Of a stretch of 64,000 nt of DNA, positions 8,215 to 17,811 are shown one piece after another (the stretch's first letter is position 1; each line of letters starts with the position of its first letter). The translations under genes and the position numbers were made by a program. The DNA comes from Brevibacillus brevis (GTDB lineage: Bacteria; Bacillota; Bacilli; Brevibacillales; Brevibacillaceae), in the NCBI RefSeq assembly GCF_001039275.2, contig NZ_CP030117.1, forward strand, positions 4,558,501 through 4,622,500, written 5' to 3'. The notes beneath the pieces are model-generated. The model saw only the letters and a list, made by a program, of their open reading frames with translations, was not told the DNA's origin and searched no databases.

Positions 8215-11200
8215 TTACTCTGCGTTCACGATCACTTTGTACGGAATCTTCGTGTTGTTATTGTTGTAGACCAACAAGTAATATTTCCCTGGTTTTGCCT
8301 CAAATTCTCCCGTCAGTTTCTTACCTGTGTTTTCGGGGTAGGCGAAATACGTTTCGAGATCATCTTCATGAAACACCACCCAGTTTAAGCCTTCGTCCTT
8401 CTCGCTGCTCACCGTAACTTGAACGATCCCTTCCTCTTCAACCTGAATGATATACGTGTCCTTGTCATCTATACGATCGGTTTGACCACTTATCTCTTCG
8501 CCCAACTGTAGCGCATTCGCGTCATCGAATGAATTGTTCGGCTCCGTTTCGGTTGGTTCTGTTTCTTCTTCTGGCAATTCCGCGGTTACTTTGTATGGAA
8601 TGGTTTCACCGTTAAAGTTGTACACGGACAAATAATAGGTACCCGGAGTTGCTTCAAACTCACCGGAAAGCGTTTTTCCTGAGGTCTTGGGGTAAGCGAA
8701 ATAATTATGCAGATCATCCTCGTGGTGAACGACCCAGTTCAAACCAGTATCGTGCTCACTCGTTACGTTGATTTTCACCGTTCCGTTGCTCAATACCTTC
8801 AAGGCAAAAATGTCCTTGTCGTCTTGTTTGCTTGTTTGACCACTCAACTCCACATTGCTTTTCAACCGATTTGCCTCTGAAAAGCTGTTGTTTGGCTCTT
8901 GTTCCTTTTCCCCAATTTCTCCACCCTGCTCCTCGATCGTAATTGTAATCGATTTCGCAGTAACGGCTCCTTTGTTATCCGTTACTCGTAGCTTCACGGT
9001 ATATTCTCCCTGATTTTCGTAGACATGCATAGGATTGGGATCACTGCTGCTTTTGCCATCTCCAAATTCCCACAGATAAGATACGATGCTGCCATCCGGA
9101 TCGGAGCTTCCGTTACTGCTAAACGTCACTTCCTCTTTTACGGCTGCTTTTGCCGGGCCGTTCATGACAATAACAGGCGGCTGATTCTCTCCATTTCCTT
9201 GTTCTGGAAGTATCCCGTGGAACGTGACATCATATTCAAACTGATTGGACGCATTTACTCTGTAGTTGGTAAAGTAGGCGGTTACGGTTTTGTAGCCGTT
9301 CCATGGATGAGAAGTAAGCGTGGTTAAAAACTCGTCTGTGATGCGACTCATCGTCTCCCAGTCTTGCTTCTCCCCTTCTGCCTGCGTACCCGTGTACGTG
9401 CCTGTTAACGTAAAGGTTTGGAAGAACTCTGAACCGTGCCTTTTGGTAGATACATTTTGCAATCCGGTGACATCTTCAATTTCCTGAAAGATTTCTGCAC
9501 TTGCTTTAAGGTCTGGCGGGACCAGATAGTCGTCCGACACCAGCGGCACGGTCAGATCAGGATAGCTGTCTACCAACGATTCCATGGTACGGTGGTAATC
9601 CCGATTCAGCTCTGAATCATTGCTGAGCGTACGGATTAACTGGTCATAACCATCCACGTTATTGGCCTCTATGTAATCCATGATATCATCGAGCTTGTTC
9701 CAGTCCTCTTTCATCATGTGATACTGCAAGGCGTATGAATACGTATAAAAGTCCCATGTGCCGTAGCGTGCGTGCAAAGTTTGAGAGGCCGTATACCAAT
9801 TATTTTGTCCAAAGCGAATCAGATTGTTGACCATGGATTTTCGAGGCAGAACACCTGTTGTTCGCGTGGAGCCTGCAAAGAGCTCCGCTCCGCCTTCTTC
9901 AAACCATGACAGTCTCTCATCTCTGTAAATCGGGCCTTCATTCCACAAGCCAGGGATAGCGTAGCGCCCCTGCAAATAGTGCGTGAATTCATGGCGGAAC
10001 AATTCTTCCAGTGTGTACGTACTCTGCTGCGGTGTTCGCTCGTAGGTGAAGAAGGTTCCTTTCCCCTCGATATACATGCCTCCGTTGTCCGTTTCATAGC
10101 CGTACAGGGGGTTGTTCATCTTGTACTCTGAAGGACTATTGTAAAGGACAATGGTCAAAATATCGTCGGGGTTCCCTTCCTCCATCGGTTCATCTCGTCC
10201 TGCCATCCGATGAAACTGAGCTTTTACCTCTTTTGCCGCCCAATATAACCGTTTGACTTTTTCTTCTGTGACATCACCGCCTGTTTTCATGACGACGCTC
10301 CCGTCATCAAATGTGTACTCTTTGGGCAGATACTTTTCCATCGCATCCTCACGAATCTTGTTGAACTGAATGTCCCTTCCCTGCGCATCTTTTCCGCCAT
10401 AGACCGTCTGGATCAGCTTCGCTACCTGCATATACTGTAGTCCCACATACGGATAAAGCTCTAACGCTTCTGTGAGGACCTCGTTACCCTTATTCGGATT
10501 GGAATGGTATTCTCCCAAATAAGCACTGTGATAAAAACCATTGTCGAGGACCCATTCTTTCGCTTCATCTGTATCGCCATGCAAGGCGAGATTTCCCAGC
10601 TCGTTCAGATACGTATCTATTTTGCCGTAAAACTCCTGTTGCTTGGTTGGTTCATCCACTCTCCACATCAGAATATAGCTAAACTGGCTCATGATACGGA
10701 AAACAGCATCACCCGCACTCCGCTGCGTAATGAAAGTATCCATTTGTTCTTCATATTGACGGATGATCGGTGCAGCTTTCTCCACGAGGGAAGCGCTTAC
10801 AAAAGTGTTTCCGATGAGTCCACCAAATGCACCTATCACCTCATTTTGAGCATCTGTCCCTAATTTGAAATTCGGATTGTCTGCAATGGCATGCAGAGCA
10901 GGGAACACTTTTTGATGCTCACTTCTCTGATTGAGATAGGATAATTCCTGATGGTAGTACCCGAGGTAATATCCAGAGCGAAGCACCTCAACCAAGGTGT
11001 CAATTCCTTTAGAATCGCTGCTGGAGTATTGTGTGCCTCTGACTTGCAATGCGTCAATGATGGCCTGAACGCGCTGACGATCGTTATAAAAGGCATACGA
11101 ATCGGGGGTAAAGTCGAATAGTTCAGGAATCTGCTCCCAGTTGATCGTCACCAGTACATTGACTAATTCGTCGTAGCTGAGCTTGTTCAAATCTGACATC

Positions 11201-11532
11201 GTGTACTTTTCGACATTTGCCTCCATGCTCCGCTGCTGTTCGTTAGAAGACTCTTGCTCCTCTACACTCCAGATTGGCTCCACTGGATGCGGATATTCCC
11301 CTGCTTCATCACTGGATTGATGCTGAAACGAGGTGATTGGGTCCAGCTTCCTCTCCACAGGTTTTCCTGAAGGCGGAACGTTTTGACTCCCATCCCTAGC
11401 GAGCGCACTTGAATAATCTTTGACTGCCAAGGCTTGGACAGGAGTTCCAACCGTCCCCAATAGAAATGATGTCGAGAGAAGGACACCAGCCATTATGCGG
11501 CCTGTGTGTGCCGTGTGACGCTTTTTCTTCAT
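8215..11532 (-). CDS. colA: Secreted collagenase, peptidase family M9, ColG-like architecture
   Basis: A 1105-residue secreted metalloprotease. A signal peptide with a KKKRH start and hydrophobic core occupies about residues 1-35. The activator half (M9N) follows, then the M9 peptidase half with zinc motif HEFTH near 513-517 and the third-ligand Glu in WFEEGGAEL about 30 residues later, spaced as in clostridial ColG. A PKD domain (about 785-870) follows, then two homologous C-terminal domains (about 880-985 and 995-1103) of the PPC/collagen-binding type. This order (activator-peptidase-PKD-CBD-CBD) is that of Clostridium histolyticum ColG. It would cleave triple-helical collagen outside the cell. 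It is monocistronic, with a terminator shared with the convergent gene. Confidence 0.92.
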   Translation of the reverse strand: MKKKRHTAHTGRIMAGVLLSTSFLLGTVGTPVQALAVKDYSSALARDGSQNVPPSGKPVERKLDPITSFQHQSSDEAGEYPHPVEPIWSVEEQESSNEQQRSMEANVEKYTMSDLNKLSYDELVNVLVTINWEQIPELFDFTPDSYAFYNDRQRVQAIIDALQVRGTQYSSSDSKGIDTLVEVLRSGYYLGYYHQELSYLNQRSEHQKVFPALHAIADNPNFKLGTDAQNEVIGAFGGLIGNTFVSASLVEKAAPIIRQYEEQMDTFITQRSAGDAVFRIMSQFSYILMWRVDEPTKQQEFYGKIDTYLNELGNLALHGDTDEAKEWVLDNGFYHSAYLGEYHSNPNKGNEVLTEALELYPYVGLQYMQVAKLIQTVYGGKDAQGRDIQFNKIREDAMEKYLPKEYTFDDGSVVMKTGGDVTEEKVKRLYWAAKEVKAQFHRMAGRDEPMEEGNPDDILTIVLYNSPSEYKMNNPLYGYETDNGGMYIEGKGTFFTYERTPQQSTYTLEELFRHEFTHYLQGRYAIPGLWNEGPIYRDERLSWFEEGGAELFAGSTRTTGVLPRKSMVNNLIRFGQNNWYTASQTLHARYGTWDFYTYSYALQYHMMKEDWNKLDDIMDYIEANNVDGYDQLIRTLSNDSELNRDYHRTMESLVDSYPDLTVPLVSDDYLVPPDLKASAEIFQEIEDVTGLQNVSTKRHGSEFFQTFTLTGTYTGTQAEGEKQDWETMSRITDEFLTTLTSHPWNGYKTVTAYFTNYRVNASNQFEYDVTFHGILPEQGNGENQPPVIVMNGPAKAAVKEEVTFSSNGSSDPDGSIVSYLWEFGDGKSSSDPNPMHVYENQGEYTVKLRVTDNKGAVTAKSITITIEEQGGEIGEKEQEPNNSFSEANRLKSNVELSGQTSKQDDKDIFALKVLSNGTVKINVTSEHDTGLNWVVHHEDDLHNYFAYPKTSGKTLSGEFEATPGTYYLSVYNFNGETIPYKVTAELPEEETEPTETEPNNSFDDANALQLGEEISGQTDRIDDKDTYIIQVEEEGIVQVTVSSEKDEGLNWVVFHEDDLETYFAYPENTGKKLTGEFEAKPGKYYLLVYNNNNTKIPYKVIVNAE

Positions 11533-11792
11533 GAATGAGCAAACCTCCTTTGAATGGAAACCGCATTTTCGTTTGTTGCGTGGAAGCCGTATTTGGATTG
11601 GGCAAGTTCACCTTCTCTCCATTTGGAATGTAATAAAATACACGCTGTTAGAATTGCAATTATGGTGCCAATACATATTACTGAAAAGAAGAAGGAGAAT
11701 GTATACATTTTTTTACAAAAATTCATGAACATGTATGAAATGTTAGACACTGTGACTATCAAAAGTGAGTTTTGCTTCGCGCACGCAAAAAA
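11533..11792. other. Non-coding collagenase upstream region
   Basis: About 260 bp between the collagenase start and the next terminator. The collagenase AGGAGG is at about 11544-11549, 11 nt before ATG. It is AT-rich with a perfect ATGTATACAT palindrome at 11699-11708 and a TTCATGAACATGTATGAA imperfect palindrome near 11722-11739, either of which could bind a regulator. No promoter stands out, and a 77-codon reading frame here lacks a ribosome binding site. Confidence 0.5.
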
Positions 11793-11818
11793 GCGCGTTC
11801 CCGCAAGTGGGAACGCGC
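11787..11818 (-). terminator. Rho-independent terminator
   Basis: GCGCGTTCCC (11793-11802) pairs perfectly with GGGAACGCGC (11809-11818) and is followed on the minus strand by T6. It ends the 116-residue hypothetical gene. Confidence 0.85.
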
Positions 11819-11837
11819 CATGTTTTTACGATCACAT

Positions 11838-12188
11838 TTATTTTTCTTCTTCCAATTCTCTCATCGATTCTTCTTGTTCTTCTTCCGGGTTCCAATAATC
11901 GAGCACTTTTCCTTGCAGAACCTTGCCTTGAATGAATTCTACCTGCTGCTCACTGAAATCCTCTGTCCACTCAATACCCAATTGTTCAGCTAGACGTACG
12001 ACGGTCAGCAATTCTGACCAAGCCACGTAACGTTTGTACCAGAAGAACTGTGGCTGTTCGTTCATGTATGGGTAAAGATCATCGAAATCGGTGTGTTTAC
12101 AGTCAAGAGCTCGCTCAAAATTCACCTTGGTTTGGCGTAACTGTTCTTTGAAAAATGTGGGTAGATCTCTTTGTGCGTAGCCAGACAT
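11838..12188 (-). CDS. Hypothetical protein, 116 residues
   Basis: I do not recognise the family. The product is acidic and soluble, with no signal peptide or membrane helix. Aromatic residues cluster in the middle (FFWYKRYVAWSELL), and a charged tail of Glu repeats ends the protein. The ATG at 12188 follows a GGGGGG site. The gene stands between the collagenase promoter and a penicillin-binding protein gene that lies upstream on the same strand, about 100 nt away, and has its own strong terminator. It could be co-transcribed with the PBP gene, but no function follows from that. Confidence 0.65.
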   Translation of the reverse strand: MSGYAQRDLPTFFKEQLRQTKVNFERALDCKHTDFDDLYPYMNEQPQFFWYKRYVAWSELLTVVRLAEQLGIEWTEDFSEQQVEFIQGKVLQGKVLDYWNPEEEQEESMRELEEEK

Positions 12189-12289
12189 GGACTGTCCCCC
12201 CTGTCTCCCGATTTATTGGTATTGTACCACGCGAAAGAACCTGTGCAAATAGTCGAATCGGTTTTGAATCGTTCTTGCTGGGCTAATCT

Positions 12290-14812
12290 TTAGCCGTTTG
12301 ATGCATCTGGGAACTGGTTCTGCCCCTCCTCTTGTGGAGGTGGCGGTAATTGAATTTCATTGGAGGAACCATTTGTCTGACTAGGATCTGGATTCACAAT
12401 GTCCGGTGGAACCTCACCTGTTCCCGGATTTGGCGATTGCCCACCATCTCCATTATTTGTATGCTCACCAGCTTCTCCGGTACCTTGGTCAGGTGGATTT
12501 TCACCGTTTCCATTTTCGGTACCACCCGGATTCTGCCCCTGATCGTTGCCTTCCTCGTTATGACCAGGATCTCCATTAAGCATATTCTCCAGCTTTTTGG
12601 AGTCGATTGGGACTTCTTTTGAAGGTGTGCCTTCCTCGCCTTGTGCATTTCGCGGAACGACTTGATAACGATACTGTTTCGGACTATCCAGGACATCTAC
12701 ATAAGAGGTTTCCTTCATACCCGCAGAGATGAGCTGTCTTTCGCCGTTTTCGCTAATGCGGTACAGATCGTACGTATTGCCGTCAGCTCCACCAATCCAG
12801 CTAAGCACGACCATCAATTTATTCGTACTTGGGTCCAATGACATGTCTGCAGCCATTTGGAGCTCTGGTTCTACTTCCACCTCTTTATGTTCTACCGCTC
12901 CTGCTGGTCGAACGAAGTCCGATGACGGTACACCTTTTAAGGCTGTTGCCAACACTTTGGAGAACATTTGTGCCGTCATGCTACTTCCTTGATGCATCAA
13001 ATGCTGTTTGTCCTCCGGATCGAAGCCCATCCAAACGGCACCGACATATTCCGGAGTATATCCAACGAACCAAGCATCCTTGTTTGCTTTACTATCTCCT
13101 GCAATCGATTGTGTCGTACCGGTTTTACCTGCAACATGGCGGCCAGAGATACGCGCTGCCTTCCCTGTACCTTCCTGAACCGCTCTCTCCAGCATGGTGT
13201 GAATCTCCCAAGCTGCTTCCGGCTTCAGTGCCTCAGTTTGTTTAGGCTTATATTCACGGACAACACCCTCGTCCTTGTTCTCCACCTTCGTGATCGAGTG
13301 CGTCTCAGACACTACCCCTCCATTGACAAAAGGCGTGTACGCCTGAGCCATTTCCAACGGGGACGTACCTACACTCAATCCCCCAAGGGCGATTGCCAGG
13401 TTTCGATCGTTCGGAGTCAGCTCAATACCGACTTTCTTGAGGTATTCCAAGCTTTCTGGTACACCAATTTCATTTAACAGCCATACCGGCGGGATATTCG
13501 CGGAGTCGATCATCGCCCGGTTCATGCTCATTGTTTCCGTGTATCGGTTATTGTAGTTGCGCGGCTCATAGCCATTGAAGCTCTGCCTTTTGTTACTCAA
13601 CTGCGAATTCGAGTTCCATTTGTTAATATCTTTATTTACCGCCGGAGCGAACACCGCAATCGGCTTAAAGCTGGAGCCCGGCTGACGCTTCATGTCTGTC
13701 GCATAGTTAAAGCCTTTTGGCGCATAGTTGCGTCCGCCCATCATCCCGGCAATTCCGCCTGTTTTCGCGTCGATGACAATCATCGATGATTCTACACCGC
13801 GCTTGGCGCCGTCTTTCGGGAAGTTTTTGGCATTGGCATATTCCTCTACCATGGCATCCTGTACTTTCGGGTCGAAGGTCGTGTAAATGTTCCAGCCCCC
13901 GCGGTACAGTTCTTCTTCTGTCACGCCGAACTTGGCTTCGGATTCTTCTACCATATTGTCAAAAAACGCGCGATAGCCTTTTTTCAAGCTCGCACCCGCT
14001 ACTTCATGCGGCTCTTTCGGCAACGGCTCTGCTTGAGCTGCCTCTTTTTGCTCATCGGTAATGATTCCTTGCTCATGCATCAGTCGAATGACGGTATCTC
14101 GACGCAGTTTCGCCTTTTCTGGATTGTTAAAAGGTGAATAAGTGGTCGGTGCTTTTGGAATAGCTGCCAGCATCGCTGCTTCCGCAACGGTAAAGTTCTC
14201 ATCGCTTACCGATTTACCGAAGTAGTACTGGGCAGCATCCTCTACCCCAAATTCCCCTTCGCCCAAATAAACGCGGTTCAAGTACATCTCTAAAATTTGA
14301 TCCTTGGAGTACTTGCGCTCCAAGCCAATCGCGATACTCATTTCTTTTGTTTTACGCCAGAACGTTTGGTCTAGGGTGAGAAAGACGTTTCTTGCCAGCT
14401 GTTGGGTAATGGTACTTCCCCCTTCAGCTAACGATCCTTTTTTAATATCATTGACGATGGCGCCACCGATCCGAACCATATCGACGCCCTTGTGTTCGTA
14501 AAAGCGCTTATCCTCAACAGCGAGGAAAGCATTGATTAAAGTCTTTGGCATTTCATTAATCGGTTTGTATACACGGTTTTTCTGACGAATCAGACTCGTC
14601 ATCTCTTTCCCGTTTTTGTCGTATATGACAGTTGGTTCTGCTTTCAAGTCCTGTAGCTTTTGTACGTTTTGCTCAATCATCCGGTCTCCCGCATACAACA
14701 GGGCGAAGTAGCCTCCGATCACACTAAGGAAAAGGAATATTGCAAACGATACGGCAATCATCAGCAAGTTGTTCTTTTTCTTCCTGACTTTCTTCTTGGC
14801 CTTTGTTGCCAT
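12290..14812 (-). CDS. Class A penicillin-binding protein (PBP1A family)
   Basis: An 840-residue bifunctional peptidoglycan synthase. It has a basic cytoplasmic tail and one membrane anchor (about 16-40). The glycosyltransferase domain (GT51) carries EDKRFYEHKG near 97 and GGSTITQQ near 131. The transpeptidase domain has the nucleophile motif SSFK near 380, SAN near 440 and KTGT near 564. A fibronectin type III-like module occupies about 657-737, and a low-complexity Gly/Asn/Pro/Gln tail of about 100 residues ends the protein, probably spanning the wall. It polymerises glycan strands and cross-links them and is a beta-lactam target. The ATG follows AGGAGG. Confidence 0.93.
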   Translation of the reverse strand: MATKAKKKVRKKKNNLLMIAVSFAIFLFLSVIGGYFALLYAGDRMIEQNVQKLQDLKAEPTVIYDKNGKEMTSLIRQKNRVYKPINEMPKTLINAFLAVEDKRFYEHKGVDMVRIGGAIVNDIKKGSLAEGGSTITQQLARNVFLTLDQTFWRKTKEMSIAIGLERKYSKDQILEMYLNRVYLGEGEFGVEDAAQYYFGKSVSDENFTVAEAAMLAAIPKAPTTYSPFNNPEKAKLRRDTVIRLMHEQGIITDEQKEAAQAEPLPKEPHEVAGASLKKGYRAFFDNMVEESEAKFGVTEEELYRGGWNIYTTFDPKVQDAMVEEYANAKNFPKDGAKRGVESSMIVIDAKTGGIAGMMGGRNYAPKGFNYATDMKRQPGSSFKPIAVFAPAVNKDINKWNSNSQLSNKRQSFNGYEPRNYNNRYTETMSMNRAMIDSANIPPVWLLNEIGVPESLEYLKKVGIELTPNDRNLAIALGGLSVGTSPLEMAQAYTPFVNGGVVSETHSITKVENKDEGVVREYKPKQTEALKPEAAWEIHTMLERAVQEGTGKAARISGRHVAGKTGTTQSIAGDSKANKDAWFVGYTPEYVGAVWMGFDPEDKQHLMHQGSSMTAQMFSKVLATALKGVPSSDFVRPAGAVEHKEVEVEPELQMAADMSLDPSTNKLMVVLSWIGGADGNTYDLYRISENGERQLISAGMKETSYVDVLDSPKQYRYQVVPRNAQGEEGTPSKEVPIDSKKLENMLNGDPGHNEEGNDQGQNPGGTENGNGENPPDQGTGEAGEHTNNGDGGQSPNPGTGEVPPDIVNPDPSQTNGSSNEIQLPPPPQEEGQNQFPDASNG

Positions 14813-14930
14813 TATTTACCTCCTGATTTTCTCTCTCTCCCCCACATCTTATATAGACGGTCCCATTTCAAAAAAGTTTCTGTTTTGGGTTGTAGTCTAT
14901 CATTCCATACAAAATTCCGTTTGTCACTGG

Positions 14931-14965
14931 AAAAGCCTATCTCCTGAAACAGAAGATAGGCTTTT
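14931..14965 (-). terminator. Terminator of the transketolase gene
   Basis: AAAAGCCTATCT pairs with AGATAGGCTTTT across an 11-nt loop, with T/A runs on both sides. It lies between the transketolase stop and the PBP start. Confidence 0.85.
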
Positions 14966-14982
14966 TCCTAAAGGTCTACGAT

Positions 14983-16989
14983 TTATTTCAGCAGTTTTTC
15001 TGCTTCAGCCACAACATTTTCTACCGTGAAGCCGTATTCCTTCATGATGCGCTCGCCTGGTGCAGATGCGCCAAACTGATCGATTGCGATGACTGTACCG
15101 CTATCGCCAGCGTAACGCTCCCACCCCATTGGAGAGCCCATTTCTACCGCCACGCGTGCTTTTACAGCCGGTGGAATCACAGCGTCGCGATACTCTTTCG
15201 GTTGACGCTCGAACAGGTTCCAGCTCGGCATGGAAACAACGCGTGTTTCAATACCTTTCGCGAGGAGTTGCTCACGCGCCTGCATCACGAGGGATACCTC
15301 AGAACCCGTTGCCAACAGGATGAGCTGCGGGTTGCCGCTTGGCGCGTCTGCGAGAACATACGCACCTTTGCTCACGCCTTCTGCCGCTTTCTCCATGGTC
15401 TCAGGCAGAACTGGCAGGTTTTGACGAGTCAGTACCAGAACGACTGGCTCATCTGTACGGGATACAGCATATTTCCAAGCCTCGTTCGTCTCCACTGCAT
15501 CAGACGGACGAAGAATGGTCAAGCCTGGCATCGCACGCAAGGAAGCGAGTTGTTCAATCGGCTCATGCGTCGGTCCGTCTTCACCAACTGCGATTGAGTC
15601 ATGTGTAAATACGTAGACAACTGGCTGCTTCATCAGTGCAGAGAGGCGAATCGCCGGACGCACGTAGTCGGAGAACACGAAGAATGTACCGCCGTATACT
15701 TTAACGCCACCGTGGAGAGCCATACCGTTGAGGGCTGCACCCATCGCGAATTCGCGAACACCAAACCAAATGTTACGGCCATCGTAAGAACCTGGCAAGA
15801 AGTTGCCCGCTTCTTTAATCACTGTGTTGTTGGAATGTGCCAAGTCAGCAGATCCGCCCAGGAAGAATGGAACGCTGTTTGCCAATGCATTGATCGCATT
15901 ACCGGAAGCAACGCGTGTCGCCAGCTTTGCACCAGCTTCATACGTTGGCATATGGTTGTCCCAACCAGTAGGCAGATGGCCTTCTTGTGCAGTCGTAAAT
16001 TGCAGTGCCAGTTCCGGATACGCTTTTGCGTAAGCTGCAAACAGGTCACGCCAAGCAGCTTCTGCTTTTTCTCCAGCGTCAGCCAAGCCAGCATAGAAAT
16101 CAGTCACTTCTTGTGGTACGTGGAACTCACTTTCATGGTGCCACTCGTAGTTTGCTTTTGTCAGCTTCACTTCGTCTTTTCCAAGCGGAGCGCCGTGAGA
16201 AGAGCTGGAGCCGCCTTTGTTCGGGCTTCCGTATCCAATGACGGTTTTTACTTCAATCAAGGTAGGACGATCCAAATCTTTTTTCGCTTCTGCGATAGCC
16301 GCGTCAATAGCAGCCAGATCATTGCCGTCTTCTACGCGAATGTATTGCCAACCATACGCTTGGTAGCGACCCGCTACGTTTTCAGAGAAGGAACGGGAAA
16401 GCTCGCCATCCAGAGAGATATCGTTCGAATCATAGAGCACGATCATTTTGCCCAGTTTCAGGTGAGCAGCCAGAGAAGAAGCCTCGCTGGATACACCCTC
16501 CATCAGGTCACCGTCGCCGCAGATTACGTATGTGTAATGGTCAACGATGTCAAAATTGTCGCGGTTGTAAACAGCTGCCATGTGCTTTTCCGCCATCGCC
16601 ATACCGACAGCCATCGCGATCCCTTGTCCCAAAGGACCCGTTGTCGCGTCGACACCCGCCGTGTGTCCAAACTCAGGGTGACCAGGTGTTTTGCTGCCCC
16701 ATTGACGGAAGTTATGTAGGTCTTCCAGTGAAACATCGTATTTCATCAGATGCAACATCGAGTATAATAGCATAGAGCCATGTCCAGCTGAGAGGACAAA
16801 ACGGTCACGGTCAATCCATTTTGGATTGCTCGGATTTACTTTCATAAAGCGGCTCCACAGTACATGTGCCATAGGAGCTGCACCCATCGGCATTCCCGGG
16901 TGACCGGAATTCGCCTTCTCGATGGCATCAATTGCCAGCGTGCGAATGGTATTAATGGATAGCTGATCAACAGACGTTTGCTGAGTCAT
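14983..16989 (-). CDS. tkt: Transketolase
   Basis: A 668-residue thiamine-diphosphate enzyme that moves two-carbon ketol units between sugar phosphates in the non-oxidative pentose phosphate pathway. Family signatures are clear: [18 protein letters not shown] near residue 30, the ThDP/metal motif [13 protein letters not shown] near 155, and a pyrimidine-domain stretch [19 protein letters not shown] near 470. Length equals that of B. subtilis Tkt. It is monocistronic, with its own terminator. The long reading frame on the opposite strand is a shadow of its biased codon use. Confidence 0.97.
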   Translation of the reverse strand: MTQQTSVDQLSINTIRTLAIDAIEKANSGHPGMPMGAAPMAHVLWSRFMKVNPSNPKWIDRDRFVLSAGHGSMLLYSMLHLMKYDVSLEDLHNFRQWGSKTPGHPEFGHTAGVDATTGPLGQGIAMAVGMAMAEKHMAAVYNRDNFDIVDHYTYVICGDGDLMEGVSSEASSLAAHLKLGKMIVLYDSNDISLDGELSRSFSENVAGRYQAYGWQYIRVEDGNDLAAIDAAIAEAKKDLDRPTLIEVKTVIGYGSPNKGGSSSSHGAPLGKDEVKLTKANYEWHHESEFHVPQEVTDFYAGLADAGEKAEAAWRDLFAAYAKAYPELALQFTTAQEGHLPTGWDNHMPTYEAGAKLATRVASGNAINALANSVPFFLGGSADLAHSNNTVIKEAGNFLPGSYDGRNIWFGVREFAMGAALNGMALHGGVKVYGGTFFVFSDYVRPAIRLSALMKQPVVYVFTHDSIAVGEDGPTHEPIEQLASLRAMPGLTILRPSDAVETNEAWKYAVSRTDEPVVLVLTRQNLPVLPETMEKAAEGVSKGAYVLADAPSGNPQLILLATGSEVSLVMQAREQLLAKGIETRVVSMPSWNLFERQPKEYRDAVIPPAVKARVAVEMGSPMGWERYAGDSGTVIAIDQFGASAPGERIMKEYGFTVENVVAEAEKLLK

Positions 16990-17118
16990 CTCGCAAAATC
17001 CTCCCTGCGTTTTCTAGAAATTACTACCGAGAATCAAGTAAAAACACACTGTGCCATTATAGCATAGTTCCCATTTATAATCATGTTCGCTTTGCATGAA
17101 TTAAGGAGGTCTTTTTCA

Positions 17119-17274
17119 ATGAATTGGCTGTATCTTACTATCGGGATCGTTTTAGGTGTTGCTGGAATTGGTATGCTGCTCTTTGCCTTGACCAGCTCTC
17201 CGATTTTGAAAAAAAACAGAATGGAACGCCGTAGACAAGCTGCCGAGAATCATCGCCCGGAAGAATATCATTAA
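17119..17274 (+). CDS. Small single-pass membrane protein, 51 residues
   Basis: It begins MNWLYLTIGIVLG at an ATG preceded by AAGGAGG at 17103-17109; an upstream in-frame start has no site. One membrane helix (about 4-26) is followed by a basic, Arg-rich cytoplasmic tail ending in EEYH. No family is recognised. It lies 15 nt upstream of a Nudix hydrolase gene and is probably co-transcribed with it. Confidence 0.7.
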   Translation: MNWLYLTIGIVLGVAGIGMLLFALTSSPILKKNRMERRRQAAENHRPEEYH

Positions 17275-17289
17275 TAGAGGAGAATTCGC

Positions 17290-17748
17290 ATGCAAAAAGA
17301 GCGCTTCTCGATGCAGGTAGCCGTTCACCTTTTCCTGGTGAAGGATGCGCAGATCTTGTTATTACGTCGCTACAATACCGGCTACGAAGACGGCAATTAC
17401 AGTGTTCCCGCTGGACATCTGGATGGGAATGAAGAAGTTAAGACTGCCGCGATCCGCGAGGCCAAAGAAGAATGCGGAATTGACATCGATCCAGCGAGCT
17501 TGGAGATGGTAGGCGTCATGCATCGCCGCTCTAATGATGAACGTATCGATTTTTTTGTCGCTGCCACAAAATGGCGCGGAGAAATAGTCAATGCCGAGCC
17601 GAATAAATGCGATGAGCTCGTATGGGTGGACATGGATAAATTACCCCCGAACATCATTCCTTATGTGAGACAAGCTCTCTCGAACTTTAGACAAAAGCAG
17701 TGGTTTGACAGCTTTGGCTGGGAGCCTGCGCTCGAGTTGAAGAAGTAA
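17290..17748 (+). CDS. Nudix hydrolase
   Basis: A 152-residue hydrolase of nucleoside diphosphates linked to another moiety. The Nudix box fits G-x5-E-x7-R-E-x2-E-E-x-G-I: it begins at GHLDGNEE and continues through REAKEECGI, near residues 41-63, with the metal-binding Glu residues intact. It lacks extra domains. The family is broad (ADP-ribose, diadenosine polyphosphates, damaged NTPs, pyrophosphorylated RNA) and the substrate cannot be assigned. It follows the small membrane protein gene in a two-gene unit ending at a strong terminator. Confidence 0.88.
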   Translation: MQKERFSMQVAVHLFLVKDAQILLLRRYNTGYEDGNYSVPAGHLDGNEEVKTAAIREAKEECGIDIDPASLEMVGVMHRRSNDERIDFFVAATKWRGEIVNAEPNKCDELVWVDMDKLPPNIIPYVRQALSNFRQKQWFDSFGWEPALELKK

Positions 17749-17750
17749 AA

Positions 17751-17808
17751 AAAGCAACCAATCCGCCAAAAGCATTGTGCTCGCTTTGGCAGTTGGTTGC
17801 TTTTTTTT
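17751..17808. terminator. Strong bidirectional terminator
   Basis: A long imperfect stem begins GCAACCA and closes with TGGTTGC, with a CCAAAAGC/GCTTTGG inner helix; A7 precedes it and T8 follows. It serves the Nudix gene on plus and the glycerol-kinase-like operon on minus. Confidence 0.85.
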
Positions 17809-17811
17809 ACG

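Noticed and set aside
11529-11762. 77-codon frame upstream of the collagenase, overlapping its ATG by 4 nt, with a hydrophobic stretch
   Set aside because: No ribosome binding site at any start codon, region is AT-rich promoter DNA; hydrophobicity follows from composition.
15601-16719. 372-codon open frame opposite transketolase
   Set aside because: Antisense shadow of a highly biased essential gene; no ribosome binding site, no family resemblance.
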